Below, one piece after another: positions 18,296 through 26,182 of a DNA stretch of 52,884 bases. How positions within the stretch are numbered: position 1 is the stretch's first letter; every line of letters begins with the position of its first letter. A program made the position numbers and the translations under genes. Source of the stretch: a candidate division LCP-89 bacterium (GTDB lineage Bacteria; Electryoneota; B3-LCP); the NCBI GenBank assembly GCA_025774555.1, contig JALGVT010000016.1, positions 1-52,884 of the forward strand. Reading direction: 5' to 3'. The notes beneath the pieces were generated by a model. It was not told the origin of the DNA, searched no databases, and was given only the letters and a program-made list of their open reading frames with translations.

Positions 18296-18328
18296 CACTG
18301 TTCTGCTTTATTCACAGTATAGATTCAT

Positions 18329-18393
18329 GTGCTGTCGACTCTCCGCAGTCGACAGCCTATAAAAATTGCCAGGTGCGGAAACTTGGCAGCACC
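18329..18393. repeat. Two-hairpin dispersed repeat R1, copy a
   Basis: Hairpin 1: GCTGTCGACT-(CTCCGC)-AGTCGACAGC, 10-base stem (18331-18356). Hairpin 2: TGCCAGGT-(GCGGAA)-ACTTGGCA (about 18367-18388). The other copies are at 28702-28764 (near-identical) and 26006-26060 (degraded). All lie between genes, here between a receiver stop and a terminator. Confidence 0.85.
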
Positions 18394-18406
18394 GGAAGTA
18401 GCTTGC

Positions 18407-18826
18407 CTATGCCGCGCCGGACAACTGTCGTCTATTAGTCTGCCTATTATTTATTTCATCCAGCCATCTTTCCATTTCGCTGACGTCGAAAGGCTTCTGG
18501 AAGATCCGGTAGCCGGATTTTTCCGCCTCTTTACGCATATAAGGAACCCAATATCCCGACATCATGGCGATATTCTCGACTCTCAACCCGCGTTGCTTCA
18601 ACTTTTCTAAAAACTCAAAGCCGTCCATATTCGGCATATTAATATCGCTGATAACCACATCGAACAGCAAACGATCCCGCTTTGTCTGGCGCTGTTTCCT
18701 TGTCGGCAGCGGACACTTGGTCGGATCTTCGTATGATTCAACTTCGTAACCGCGCATCTCCAGAATAATGCTGACCAGTGTGCGGATAGCTTTATTATCG
18801 TCAAGTACACAGGCGCGAAGTTTCAT
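18407..18826 (-). CDS. Stand-alone response-regulator receiver domain
   Basis: 139 residues, one receiver domain and no output domain. Acidic pocket D9-D10, phospho-acceptor D61 (VVISDINMPNMDG), switch S90 (AMMSGYW) and K111 (FQKPF) are all present, so it should be phosphorylatable. A loop of about 15 basic residues (TRKQRQTKRDR, about 42-52) is inserted before beta3. It could relay phosphate or bind a partner, CheY/Spo0F-like. A paralogue with the same insertion position and 'YEDPT' motif lies at 33894-34394 but has lost the active site. The kinase at 29548-33507 is a possible partner (inference). The adjacent thrS operon has its own promoter. Confidence 0.88.
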   Translation of the reverse strand: MKLRACVLDDNKAIRTLVSIILEMRGYEVESYEDPTKCPLPTRKQRQTKRDRLLFDVVISDINMPNMDGFEFLEKLKQRGLRVENIAMMSGYWVPYMRKEAEKSGYRIFQKPFDVSEMERWLDEINNRQTNRRQLSGAA

Positions 18827-19128
18827 GGTGGCACCGTATCATTATTTCAAATCTGCCCTGTAGACCTAAACTCAGACTGCCTCTTCTGCACCTATCTTTC
18901 TTTCTGCCGTTGCAACGTAAAAAAGCGTATTTAATGACTCAAACAATCGGATGCACCGGGAAAAAACACATCAGCGGGACGTGTTTTATAACTCATCAAG
19001 CAATATCCCTGCCAACTTAAGCACATCTTGTATGTATTTATAATTAGATAATAGTTTTATCTTATATTTCATTATTTTGCACAATCATGTATGCATAACT
19101 CGCGCCAACCTTTTCATCCGAAAACAGT

Positions 19129-19157
19129 TGACAATCCGATGCGCTTTCTCTATATTT
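19129..19157 (+). promoter_or_regulatory. Promoter upstream of yqiA-like gene
   Basis: TTGACA (19129-19134), 17 bases, TATATT (19152-19157). Start near 19164, giving a 5' UTR of about 147 bases that contains repeat R2 copy A. The rest of the gap 18827-19128 is AT-rich and holds nothing I recognise. Confidence 0.8.
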
Positions 19158-19215
19158 CGGAAAAGATCAGACTTTTCGACTATCTATAGCAACTCTGTCA
19201 GGCATAAATATACGA

Positions 19216-19289
19216 TGGGGAGGATAGACATTCTCCGTAGGAGTCCTTCGGACTTGTCTGTCATTTAGTCGATATTGGAAATTACTTTC
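19216..19289 (+). repeat. Structured repeat R2, copy A, in the yqiA-like 5' UTR
   Basis: Core stem AGACA (19226-19230)/TGTCT (19255-19259) encloses two small hairpins, CTCC-GTA-GGAG and GTCC-TTC-GGAC. A conserved TGGAAATTACTTTC tail ends 21 bases before the ATG. The related copy at 41121-41187 has AGGCA/TGCCT, a compensatory change. Confidence 0.8.
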
Positions 19290-19310
19290 GATCATTATTA
19301 TAAAATCCGC

Positions 19311-19886
19311 ATGATCATCTACATTCACGGTTTCGCCTCCGCTGGACAGCAGAACAAATGGGAACTCCTGCAGAGCGCATTCCCCGATCAGCCGGTGCTC
19401 TCCCCCACTCTGCCGGTTGAACCGCAAGCAGTAATCTCTACGCTGAAGAAAATCATCGCCTCTGCAGATGATCTCGTCCTTCTGGTGGGCACCAGCCTGG
19501 GAGGATTCTACGCCTGGTATTTAGCTGCAGTGTTGAAACTGCCGGCGATCATCATCAACCCATCCACCGAACCCTGGAAATCGCTGCTTCCGGCAGTAGG
19601 GATGTTCAAAAACCTGGTAACCGGAGAGATGTTCGAGTGGAAGGAGGCATACCTGCATCAGCTCGAGATGATGTCGCTTGAACAGCAGAATATTTCTATC
19701 GACGGCAGGACTCTCAAATTCTTCGTCTCCACAGATGACGAGCTGCTGGATCACAGCCGCATCCGGGAAATGATCCCTTCATCATCTGAGATAACGTTCT
19801 ACCATAACAGTGCGCACCGTTTCACCCGCTTCAGCGAAATCCTGCCCGATATTCAGAAACACTATAGCGTGATGAAAAGTTTATAG
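19311..19886 (+). CDS. yqiA: YqiA-like alpha/beta-fold esterase
   Basis: 191 residues from the ATG at 19311 (MIIYIHGFASAG). The open frame extends upstream to 19275, but that part lies in repeat R2. Motifs: oxyanion HGFASAG, nucleophile elbow GTSLGG, then an acidic residue in STDDELLDHSRI and catalytic His in NSAHRFTRF. Size and spacing match the YqiA/YcfP family of small cytoplasmic esterases; the natural substrate is unsettled. It has its own promoter and a 5' UTR carrying the R2 structure, and is followed by a cluster of palindromes. Confidence 0.85.
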   Translation: MIIYIHGFASAGQQNKWELLQSAFPDQPVLSPTLPVEPQAVISTLKKIIASADDLVLLVGTSLGGFYAWYLAAVLKLPAIIINPSTEPWKSLLPAVGMFKNLVTGEMFEWKEAYLHQLEMMSLEQQNISIDGRTLKFFVSTDDELLDHSRIREMIPSSSEITFYHNSAHRFTRFSEILPDIQKHYSVMKSL

Positions 19887-19912
19887 ATGTTTGAAAGACG
19901 CTGTTGTTGAAA

Positions 19913-19980
19913 TGACACACGGAGTGTGTCATCCCCCGACCTGTCGGGGGATCCAGTAGGGGCGACGCGGGCGTCGCCCT
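19913..19980. repeat. Cluster of three perfect palindromic hairpins
   Basis: GACACAC-GGA-GTGTGTC (19913-19929), ATCCCCCGAC-CT-GTCGGGGGAT (19930-19951) and GGGCGACGC-GG-GCGTCGCCC (about 19959-19979) follow the yqiA-like stop codon. They are short dispersed palindromes of the kind many bacteria carry between genes; they may also end transcription. Confidence 0.75.
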
Positions 19981-20093
19981 TCTTCCTGTGCCATCAGGTT
20001 TTATCTGGGACATCCTGACTTCGTCAGCCCCTTCGGGCACCATAGGCATTGCTTCGCAAGGAGCTGTCCCTGCCACCCTCGCCCTTACTTTTC

Positions 20094-20122
20094 TTGACAA
20101 ATCGAATAAAAATGCTTATATT
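20094..20122 (+). promoter_or_regulatory. Upstream promoter for nfeD-SPFH operon
   Basis: TTGACA (20094-20099), 17 bases, TATATT (20117-20122). It would give a leader of about 240 bases containing palindromes. Confidence 0.7.
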
Positions 20123-20136
20123 AGAGGAGAGATGTG

Positions 20137-20204
20137 TCATTCCTGCGCACGCAGGAATCCAGTTTGTAGGTTGGGTTAACGCCGCCAAAGGTGGCTAACC
20201 CAAT
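20137..20204. repeat. Palindromic intergenic repeats
   Basis: Two inverted repeats stand in the leader of nfeD: ATTCCTGCG-CA-CGCAGGAAT near 20139-20158 and GGGTTA(ACGCCGCCAAAGGTGGC)TAACCC near 20172-20200. Both resemble widespread dispersed palindromes. Confidence 0.65.
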
Positions 20205-20238
20205 ATATCTGTTATTTGTAAATTGTTTCAAATAGTGC

Positions 20239-20268
20239 TTGATTTTTGGGGGGTAGGGGGAGTATATT
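20239..20268 (+). promoter_or_regulatory. Proximal promoter for nfeD with G-rich spacer
   Basis: TTGATT (20239-20244), 18 bases, TATATT (20263-20268). The spacer is almost all G (GGGGGGTAGGGGGAG). The start would be near 20275, about 90 bases before nfeD. Confidence 0.55.
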
Positions 20269-20366
20269 GGGATAAATGCTGTATATCAAAGCGGAAGCAT
20301 ATTATAGCGTTTAATAAACAAGTAAGTTGGGTCATCCGCCATATAAGGAAAAAAGGAGATTGAATT

Positions 20367-20813
20367 ATGAACCCCTGGTTCTATTGGTCGGTCAGTGCAA
20401 TACTTCTTATACTTCTTGAGCTTTTCTTTTCGGGATTTGTTCTACTCTGTTTTGGTTTTGCAGCTCTTGCCACGAGTATATTGTCTTTATTGGGTATTGG
20501 AATTGAGTTTCAAATTCTCTTGTTCGCTATTTTTACTATTGTTTTTTTCGTAAGCGTTCGGCCTTTTTTCTTGAAACACATGAAACCCAAGGATGGCATG
20601 GTTGAGACAAACGTCAATGGCCTTATCGGAAATGAAGCGATAGTTGTAGAAGAGATTAATCCTTCTAAAAACATTGGAAGAGTCAAGATTCGAGGAGAAG
20701 AATGGGGTGCCCTCAACCAAGATTCAGCGGTAATCCTCCTTGGCTTAAAAGTGAAAGTCGTCGGAAATTCTGGAAACAAAGTGATCGTCAAACTCTACTC
20801 AGAAGGAGAATAA
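20367..20813 (+). CDS. NfeD-family membrane protein
   Basis: 148 residues: about three transmembrane helices (roughly 5-30, 30-50, 50-68), then a soluble OB-fold domain (about 85-148; NGLIGNEAIVVEEINPSKNI, then GRVKIRGEEWGAL). This is the short NfeD form, which lacks the N-terminal ClpP-like protease. NfeD proteins act with SPFH/stomatin proteins in membrane microdomains; the next gene is exactly such a partner, three bases downstream. AAGGAG precedes the ATG. Confidence 0.92.
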   Translation: MNPWFYWSVSAILLILLELFFSGFVLLCFGFAALATSILSLLGIGIEFQILLFAIFTIVFFVSVRPFFLKHMKPKDGMVETNVNGLIGNEAIVVEEINPSKNIGRVKIRGEEWGALNQDSAVILLGLKVKVVGNSGNKVIVKLYSEGE

Positions 20814-20816
20814 ACA

Positions 20817-21803
20817 ATGGAACCGCTCATCATTGTAGGACTCTTTGCAATTATTGTAGTTATAATGACTGTCAAAGGATTTCGCATTGTTCAACAAGCG
20901 GAAGCAATCGTCGTCGAGCGTCTGGGCAAATACCATCGGACGTTGCACAGCGGAGTAAATATTATATGGCCATTCTTCGACAAACCCCGAAGAATCCAGT
21001 GGCGCTATACAACGTCTGACGTTAGCGGAAATAAGATAATTCGCAAATCAGACATAGAGCGGATCGACCTCAGGGAAACAGTATATGACTTTCCAAAGCA
21101 GAACGTTATCACTAAAGACAATGTAACAATCACAATTGATGCTTTGCTTTTCTTCCAAATCACCGATTCCGTAAAAGCCGTGTATGAGATTGCAAATTTA
21201 CCTGACGCTATTGAGAAGCTCACACAAACTACCCTGCGTAATGTAATCGGCGATCTCGATCTTGACCAAACTCTTACTTCCAGAGACACAATTAATGCGA
21301 AGCTTCGTGTCATTCTCGATGAAGCAACCGATAAATGGGGTGTTAAGGTAAATAGAGTCGAACTTCAGGATATTTCGCCACCACCTGATATTAAAGGTGC
21401 AATGGAAAAACAGATGCGTGCTGAGCGAGATAAAAGAGCCGCTATACTTGAGGCTGAAGGTCAAAAGCGATCAGCAGTGCTTCTGGCAGAAGGACAAAAG
21501 GAAGCACAGATTACACGAGCTGAGGGTGAAAAGAGGTCTACAATTCTTGAAGCAGAAGGGCAAGCTGAGGCACGCTTGAAAGTTGCTGAAGCCGAAGCTC
21601 AATCTATCAGGAAGATTACCGAGACAATAAGGGAAAGCAAGGGTGATCCGGCAACTTACCTTCTTGCAGTAAAGTATATTGAAGCTCTCAAAGATATGGT
21701 ATCCGGCAAGGATAATAAGGTCGTCTATGTTCCCTACGAAGCGTCTGGTATTCTTGGTTCGATTGGGCTAATTAAAGAGATGTTCCAACCAATTGTGAAG
21801 TAG
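20817..21803 (+). CDS. SPFH/Band 7 stomatin-like protein (QmcA/paraslipin type)
   Basis: 328 residues. One N-terminal membrane hairpin (LIIVGLFAIIVVIMTVKGF), then the SPFH domain (about 20-190; VVERLGKYHRTLHSGVNIIW, LRNVIGDLDLDQTLTSRD), and a long Ala/Glu-rich coiled coil (about 200-265) with repeated EAEGQ/AEGEKRS units. It ends VKYIEALKDM. Such proteins oligomerise into membrane scaffolds. It pairs with NfeD in an operon (three-base gap). A clear terminator follows at 21852-21873. Confidence 0.93.
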   Translation: MEPLIIVGLFAIIVVIMTVKGFRIVQQAEAIVVERLGKYHRTLHSGVNIIWPFFDKPRRIQWRYTTSDVSGNKIIRKSDIERIDLRETVYDFPKQNVITKDNVTITIDALLFFQITDSVKAVYEIANLPDAIEKLTQTTLRNVIGDLDLDQTLTSRDTINAKLRVILDEATDKWGVKVNRVELQDISPPPDIKGAMEKQMRAERDKRAAILEAEGQKRSAVLLAEGQKEAQITRAEGEKRSTILEAEGQAEARLKVAEAEAQSIRKITETIRESKGDPATYLLAVKYIEALKDMVSGKDNKVVYVPYEASGILGSIGLIKEMFQPIVK

Positions 21804-21851
21804 GGAAGCCACGATGTGCCCCACCGCTCTGCTGTGAGTTATTGTATCCAG

Positions 21852-21873
21852 AGCCCCGTTCTCGGGGCTTTTT
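21852..21873 (+). terminator. Rho-independent terminator after SPFH gene
   Basis: AGCCCCG-(TTCT)-CGGGGCT followed by TTTTT, 49 bases after the SPFH stop codon. Confidence 0.92.
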
Positions 21874-21880
21874 ATGTAGA

Positions 21881-21898
21881 GGCACGGCATGCCGTGCC
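21881..21898. repeat. Perfect 18-base palindrome
   Basis: GGCACGGCATGCCGTGCC, fully self-complementary. It is followed to about 22130 by repeat-like debris (an inverted CCCCACAG/CTGTGGG near 21930-21948, and phrases such as AATCCGTGTCATCCGTGATC at about 22068-22088). No gene is visible in 21900-22150. Confidence 0.6.
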
Positions 21899-22151
21899 CT
21901 GATCTGGATTCCTGCCTTCGCCCGGTGCCCCACAGTTCTACTGTGGGTATGCTTTACATCGGCGTTTTGTCTATCGTACAACTGCCACCTGCGGGGAGGC
22001 GGCAGCACATAATAATCAGCGAAATCCCTTAACTTGTGCGCCTCGGGCGCATCTGCGAAATCCATTTAAATCCGTGTCATCCGTGATCTTGTTTTTTCCC
22101 AGCCACCAGTAACTAGCAACCAGTCCCTTCAACCTCATCTGAGAAAAATAC

Positions 22152-22180
22152 TTGACTCTTGCAAATATACTCCTTATATT
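22152..22180 (+). promoter_or_regulatory. Promoter of thiolase operon
   Basis: TTGACT (22152-22157), 17 bases, TATATT (22175-22180). Start near 22187, leaving a leader of about 180 bases before the thiolase ATG. Confidence 0.8.
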
Positions 22181-22367
22181 AACCTCACTTCTATCTTTCT
22201 CTGAATCAACCGTCCTCGAAGGTAGTCATAGATATACCCGGCAAACATATTCCGTCCATATAATAAACAAATAATAAATAGGAGAAATCCTGAAATTGAA
22301 GGCGTAATCGAATCCGTAAAGGGGGGATAAGATCACGCCTTCTTTTCTTTTTAGGAAGGAGACCCAC

Positions 22368-23615
22368 ATGAAAGATGTAGTTGCGTTGTACCCCAAGGCA
22401 TTTATCCCTTATGGCACCTGGGGTAGTAGCTGGTTTCCTGCCTGGCACACGAGTGTCTTGCAGGAAGTCGATATTGCCCGCTTTGCGGCTGAGGCAATGC
22501 CTTATGTTCTCGCCAAGAGTAAGGTAAAGATGCAACAGCTCGATTATCTCATTTCTGGATCGACGGTTCCCTGGCTTTACAAGTTCTGGAATTCGCCGTA
22601 CCTGTCCCACAGTTTCGGAGTGCGCTTGCCGGGCTTCCATATCGAACAGGCTTGCGCGACCGGTTTGCAGGCGATCATCAAAGCGAACGCGCAAGTGCAG
22701 AGCGGTTCACATTCCACCGTTGGAGTGCTGACCTTCGATAAAACCAGCAACTCACCGGCAGGCGTCTTCCCCAATCAGGGAACTTACCGCCGGACTGAAG
22801 TGTTAAGCGATATCTGGGATAACTTCGGTTATGATCCTTCTACCGGTCAGAGCGGATTCAGCATGGCTAAAGGCGAAACCACCATGTTCGCTTGCGCTGG
22901 CAGGACAGCGAGAAAATACAAACTCGATTTCAATGAAGTCGCCGAAATGTGCTTCTATCGCTACCAACAGTATTTTGAAGCGAAAGATGCGGGCGTCCTC
23001 GACAAATTCCTCTATCCCATGACCATCTTAGACGTCCGCGGTCAGAAAATGGGCGTCGTTGACGATGACTACGGAGTTCGCAGATATACGTCATTGGATC
23101 AGTTCACATCCGAACGGCAGTTGGATACCTGTGTAGCCCCCGGCGGTCAAACTCATGCATCGGACGGAATAGCAACTCTGCTGGTAACCACTGAAGAAAA
23201 AGCGCGTGAACTGAGCCCCAGACCTGAAATCAGCATTCAATTGGTATCATCTGCCGAATTTCGGGCTCAAAGCGGTTTCATGCCGGAATCGGTCGGTTTT
23301 GCCGTGAAGCAGATGTTGGACAGAACCGGCTTGACCATGAATGACATGGCGGCAGTGTACGACCACAATCCCTTCGCGGTGAACGATATCGTATTTTCCA
23401 AAGTGATGAATTACGACTGGCGCAAGATGAACGATACCGGCTGCCCCATGATTTACGGTCATCCGCAGGGTCCGACACTGACAAGAGTTACCTTAGAGGC
23501 TCTGGAAAGAACGGTCGCAATTGGCGGCGGATATGCCATGATCTTCGGCTGCGCTGCCGGCGATGTGGGTATTGCCGGAATATTCAAGGTCACTGACAGC
23601 AAGGGAGGTAACTAA
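22368..23615 (+). CDS. Divergent thiolase-superfamily protein
   Basis: 415 residues with thiolase landmarks. The nucleophile region EQACATGLQA places Cys at residue 96. NPFAVND stands where thiolases have NEAFA. The active-site His is in YGHPQGPT (GGHPxG in classic enzymes). The C-terminal loop GCAAGDVG corresponds to CxGGGxG. The fold, all key positions and the AACATG-like elbow are kept, but surrounding sequence is far from FadA. Likely reaction: thiolytic cleavage or condensation of an acyl-CoA. It is followed after one base by a dehydrogenase/hydratase fusion, together giving the last steps of a beta-oxidation-like cycle. AAGGAG precedes the ATG. Confidence 0.82.
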   Translation: MKDVVALYPKAFIPYGTWGSSWFPAWHTSVLQEVDIARFAAEAMPYVLAKSKVKMQQLDYLISGSTVPWLYKFWNSPYLSHSFGVRLPGFHIEQACATGLQAIIKANAQVQSGSHSTVGVLTFDKTSNSPAGVFPNQGTYRRTEVLSDIWDNFGYDPSTGQSGFSMAKGETTMFACAGRTARKYKLDFNEVAEMCFYRYQQYFEAKDAGVLDKFLYPMTILDVRGQKMGVVDDDYGVRRYTSLDQFTSERQLDTCVAPGGQTHASDGIATLLVTTEEKARELSPRPEISIQLVSSAEFRAQSGFMPESVGFAVKQMLDRTGLTMNDMAAVYDHNPFAVNDIVFSKVMNYDWRKMNDTGCPMIYGHPQGPTLTRVTLEALERTVAIGGGYAMIFGCAAGDVGIAGIFKVTDSKGGN

Positions 23616-23616
23616 T

Positions 23617-25668
23617 ATGAAATCGATGAGACAGACAACTTTAGAAACGTTAGGTCTCGGTTCGGTATTGGAAATCTTCCAGAACGGCAGATTACCTGCG
23701 AATGAGAGCGAACTTGTAGATAAGGTATTCGGTCCGGCTGGCAATCGCGGCGCGCTGCTGATTTCCGGCGGCAACGGCATAGTCGGATCAGGTAAAGCGA
23801 TGCAGTTGGGTTCCCGTCTGGTAAAATACGGTGTGCCGATTGTAACTCTCGACCTCCCGGATGCTCCTGACGGCATCGGCAAACAGTATGGCGGCTTGAA
23901 GCGTTCCTTCGGAGCAAAAGGCTCGACCGATATCATGTCGAACATAATCCGCTTCAATTACGACGGCGGATCCCTGCCAGATGGTTTATCAAAGTACAAT
24001 CCCCGCTTTGTGTTAGAGGCGATTCCTGAAATACTGCCGCTTAAACGGTCTCATTACGACCTGATGCGGCAAACTTTCCCCGAAGTAGAAATCCGGTCGG
24101 TCACCTCTGGATTTCCGAATAAAGAGCTGGGCGTGGGCATTCTTCACCCCTCCTTCCCGCATGAAATCAACAAAATATGGGAAGTTGTCGAAGATGAGCC
24201 GTCCGATATCACCAAGCTCCTCTCAGCTATGGGCTTAATTCCTGTCATGGTCGGAGATTACTGGTCGTTTATCCTGGACGTGCTGTTCTGCGGCATAACC
24301 CTGGCGGCGACGCGGTATCATGGCGCGACTAACATGCCCTTCTGGAAATTGGATAAGTACGTCAGAAGATTAGTCGGTCCCAATCCGTTGCGCGCCCACG
24401 ATGCCATCGGACCTGGAGCCAGTTTCCTGACCTGGTCCTGTTTGCATCACCTGACGGAGATGTACGGCGATGTTTTCGCTCCGTCTCCTGAACTCATGAG
24501 GCGCAAAGAGAGCGGTGAAAACTGGTACTCTTCTAACCGTCCTGTCGTCGATTGGGAAATGGATGACGATGATGAATTCCAGAGCTGGATTATGGGACCG
24601 ATATTCCAGATGACAAGTCTGTTGCTGCACGAAAAACGCGCTCACCTCACGCACATGAACGCCATAGGTGAACTCTGCGCTCAATTCACCCACGGAGTCA
24701 ACGCTCAGGTGCGCAGACTGGGCGCAGATGCTGTTATCGGCAGAGTGGAGGCTTATCACAAACTGCATCCGCAAGCCGCTGGCGGCGCCTGGTATCCGGA
24801 AGTGTTCGAGAACATGGGCACTCCAGATTGGCAGCAGCTCTACGTCAATGCGGAACATGACGGCAAGGTCGGCGTGATCACCATCAGCCGTGAATCCTTG
24901 AACTGGGACGTTGTCGATGAATTGAACAGCGCGATTAGCTGGCTGAAGGCTGAAGGCATCAGTAAAATCATCCTGACCGGTGATTTCCACCTGTCAACAC
25001 AGCTTGTCGGAGCGGACACCACGGAATTCTACGACGGTCTGAAAGACGAAGCAGCTGGATATAAGGTCGCCAAGGGCTGGTCTGAAATGGCAAGGCGCTT
25101 TAACGATGAGTTCGACGTTTCGGTCGGCTTTATCAACGGCAAGCGTTGTCTGGGCGGTATGATGGAGCTGATGATGCACTGCCATTATCTGGTTGCCACC
25201 GATGGCGCACAGTTGGGTATGCCTGAAGTAACACTGCCTGTCATCCCCGGCATGGAAGGCTGCCACTGGGCATTACGCAAGGCGGGTTCAGCGAACTACA
25301 ATAAGGCGCTGCAACTGCTGCTGACCGGAAAGCCTGTCAAAGCGGCGAATGGCGCTGGCTGGCTGCTGGATTATGCCGGATCGGTTGAAGATGCGTTATC
25401 GACAGCCTGGAAAATTGCCTCGGGTGGCGATCATGGCATAGCGCTTCGCAAGCTTGAAGAAGGAGCGTTTTCCATCCCGACAGAAGTCGCCGGAATTCCT
25501 GCCACAGATGCAAGCAAAGCGATCATGGACTGCATCCAGGCATCCTGTGGAGTGCCCTTATCTCAGGCGCTGGAAATCCAGGCGAAGCATTCTGCCGGAT
25601 TCATGGTATCCAAGCTCTGTAACAAGGGCGTCATCGGTTCCGCAGCGAAGAAGATGCTGGATATATAA
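23617..25668 (+). CDS. Fused 3-hydroxyacyl-CoA dehydrogenase / enoyl-CoA hydratase, reversed order
   Basis: 683 residues from the ATG at 23617 (GGAGGT seven bases upstream). N-terminal half: Rossmann NAD-binding segment GALLISGGNGIVGSGKAMQ (about 45-65). HPSFPHEINKIWEVV aligns with the HFFNPPHLMPLVEVV signature of hydroxyacyl-CoA dehydrogenases (His and Glu kept, Asn replaced), and VPVMVGD-like strands follow. C-terminal half (about 415-590): a crotonase fold with VGVITISRESLNWDVVDELN, oxyanion GDFHLSTQLVGADTTEF, GKRCLGGMMELMMHCHYLVA and GMPEVTLPVIPG, which supply both acidic residues. FadB-type enzymes have hydratase first; here it is last. It probably performs hydration and oxidation for the thiolase next to it. 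The chain length or class of its substrate is unknown. Confidence 0.8.
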   Translation: MKSMRQTTLETLGLGSVLEIFQNGRLPANESELVDKVFGPAGNRGALLISGGNGIVGSGKAMQLGSRLVKYGVPIVTLDLPDAPDGIGKQYGGLKRSFGAKGSTDIMSNIIRFNYDGGSLPDGLSKYNPRFVLEAIPEILPLKRSHYDLMRQTFPEVEIRSVTSGFPNKELGVGILHPSFPHEINKIWEVVEDEPSDITKLLSAMGLIPVMVGDYWSFILDVLFCGITLAATRYHGATNMPFWKLDKYVRRLVGPNPLRAHDAIGPGASFLTWSCLHHLTEMYGDVFAPSPELMRRKESGENWYSSNRPVVDWEMDDDDEFQSWIMGPIFQMTSLLLHEKRAHLTHMNAIGELCAQFTHGVNAQVRRLGADAVIGRVEAYHKLHPQAAGGAWYPEVFENMGTPDWQQLYVNAEHDGKVGVITISRESLNWDVVDELNSAISWLKAEGISKIILTGDFHLSTQLVGADTTEFYDGLKDEAAGYKVAKGWSEMARRFNDEFDVSVGFINGKRCLGGMMELMMHCHYLVATDGAQLGMPEVTLPVIPGMEGCHWALRKAGSANYNKALQLLLTGKPVKAANGAGWLLDYAGSVEDALSTAWKIASGGDHGIALRKLEEGAFSIPTEVAGIPATDASKAIMDCIQASCGVPLSQALEIQAKHSAGFMVSKLCNKGVIGSAAKKMLDI

Positions 25669-25706
25669 GACAACAGACAAGCGGCTGTCCCAAGAGTAAC
25701 CGACAG

Positions 25707-25794
25707 TGTCATTGCGAGGAATCAGCCGTCCGGCTGATGACGTGGCAATCTCCTATTTTACAAGCACTAAGAGATCACCACACTTCGTTCGTGC
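25707..25794. repeat. Dispersed intergenic element with ATTGCGAGGAATC and TGGCAATCTCC
   Basis: Starts GTCATTGCGAGGAATC, contains the hairpin ATCAGCC-GTCC-GGCTGAT (25721-25738), then GACGTGGCAATCTCC and CACCACACTTCGTTCGTGC. This phrasing is typical of a mobile intergenic repeat found across many bacterial genomes. Confidence 0.65.
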
Positions 25795-25893
25795 CGAAGG
25801 CATCCCTATGGGACAATGATTGTTTATAGACTTTTGGGACAGCTCTTTCGTTTCTTTGTTGCGTCACACTTCTCAAACCAAACCTATTTGTTT

Positions 25894-25929
25894 AATCTGC
25901 GGAATCTGCGTAATCTGTGTAATCTGTGG
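25894..25929. repeat. Four-unit tandem 9-base repeat
   Basis: Consecutive units of (G)GAATCTGCG/TAATCTGTG. Similar phrases (ACCACAGATTGTGTGG) recur near 42510, so this is dispersed repeat debris rather than a gene. Confidence 0.6.
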
Positions 25930-25955
25930 TTCAGACAATTTTCCACCATAAACAA

Positions 25956-25986
25956 AAGCCCGCTCTCCGGTTTGGGGGGCGGGTTT
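25956..25986. terminator. Hairpin terminator-like element
   Basis: AAGCCCGC/GCGGGTTT stem with a loop of about 15 bases, followed on the plus strand by TTTGATTATT. It is 290 bases after the dehydrogenase/hydratase stop codon and before the sigma factor operon. Confidence 0.55.
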
Positions 25987-26005
25987 GATTATTCAAAATT
26001 ACCGT

Positions 26006-26060
26006 GCTGTCGACTCTCCGTAGTCGGCGGTCGTCCCCGACCCCGACGACTGTCAGCATG
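26006..26060. repeat. Repeat R1, degraded copy b
   Basis: Begins CCGTGCTGTCGACTCTCCG like the other copies, but the 3' arm (AGTCGGCGGT) has drifted so hairpin 1 pairs partly by wobble. Hairpin 2 is replaced by a CGTCCCCGA/CCCCGACG palindrome. Confidence 0.7.
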
Positions 26061-26146
26061 GATTTCCATTCATGGTTATTCATAGGTAATCCCCCTGCTA
26101 TTTCCAGAATCACAGATCGACGCTCGCGTTTACTGCATTTTTCCCC

Positions 26147-26175
26147 TTGACTGTATATATATGATTTGCTATATT
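26147..26175 (+). promoter_or_regulatory. Promoter of sigma factor operon
   Basis: TTGACT (26147-26152), 17 bases, TATATT (26170-26175). The -10 ends seven bases before the sigma factor ATG at 26183, so the mRNA may start at or next to that ATG. Confidence 0.75.
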
Positions 26176-26182
26176 GGATGCT

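Noticed and set aside
24370..24990. Antisense open frame of 206 codons inside the dehydrogenase-hydratase gene
   Set aside because: The plus-strand frame carries clear family motifs over the same bases; the antisense frame has none.
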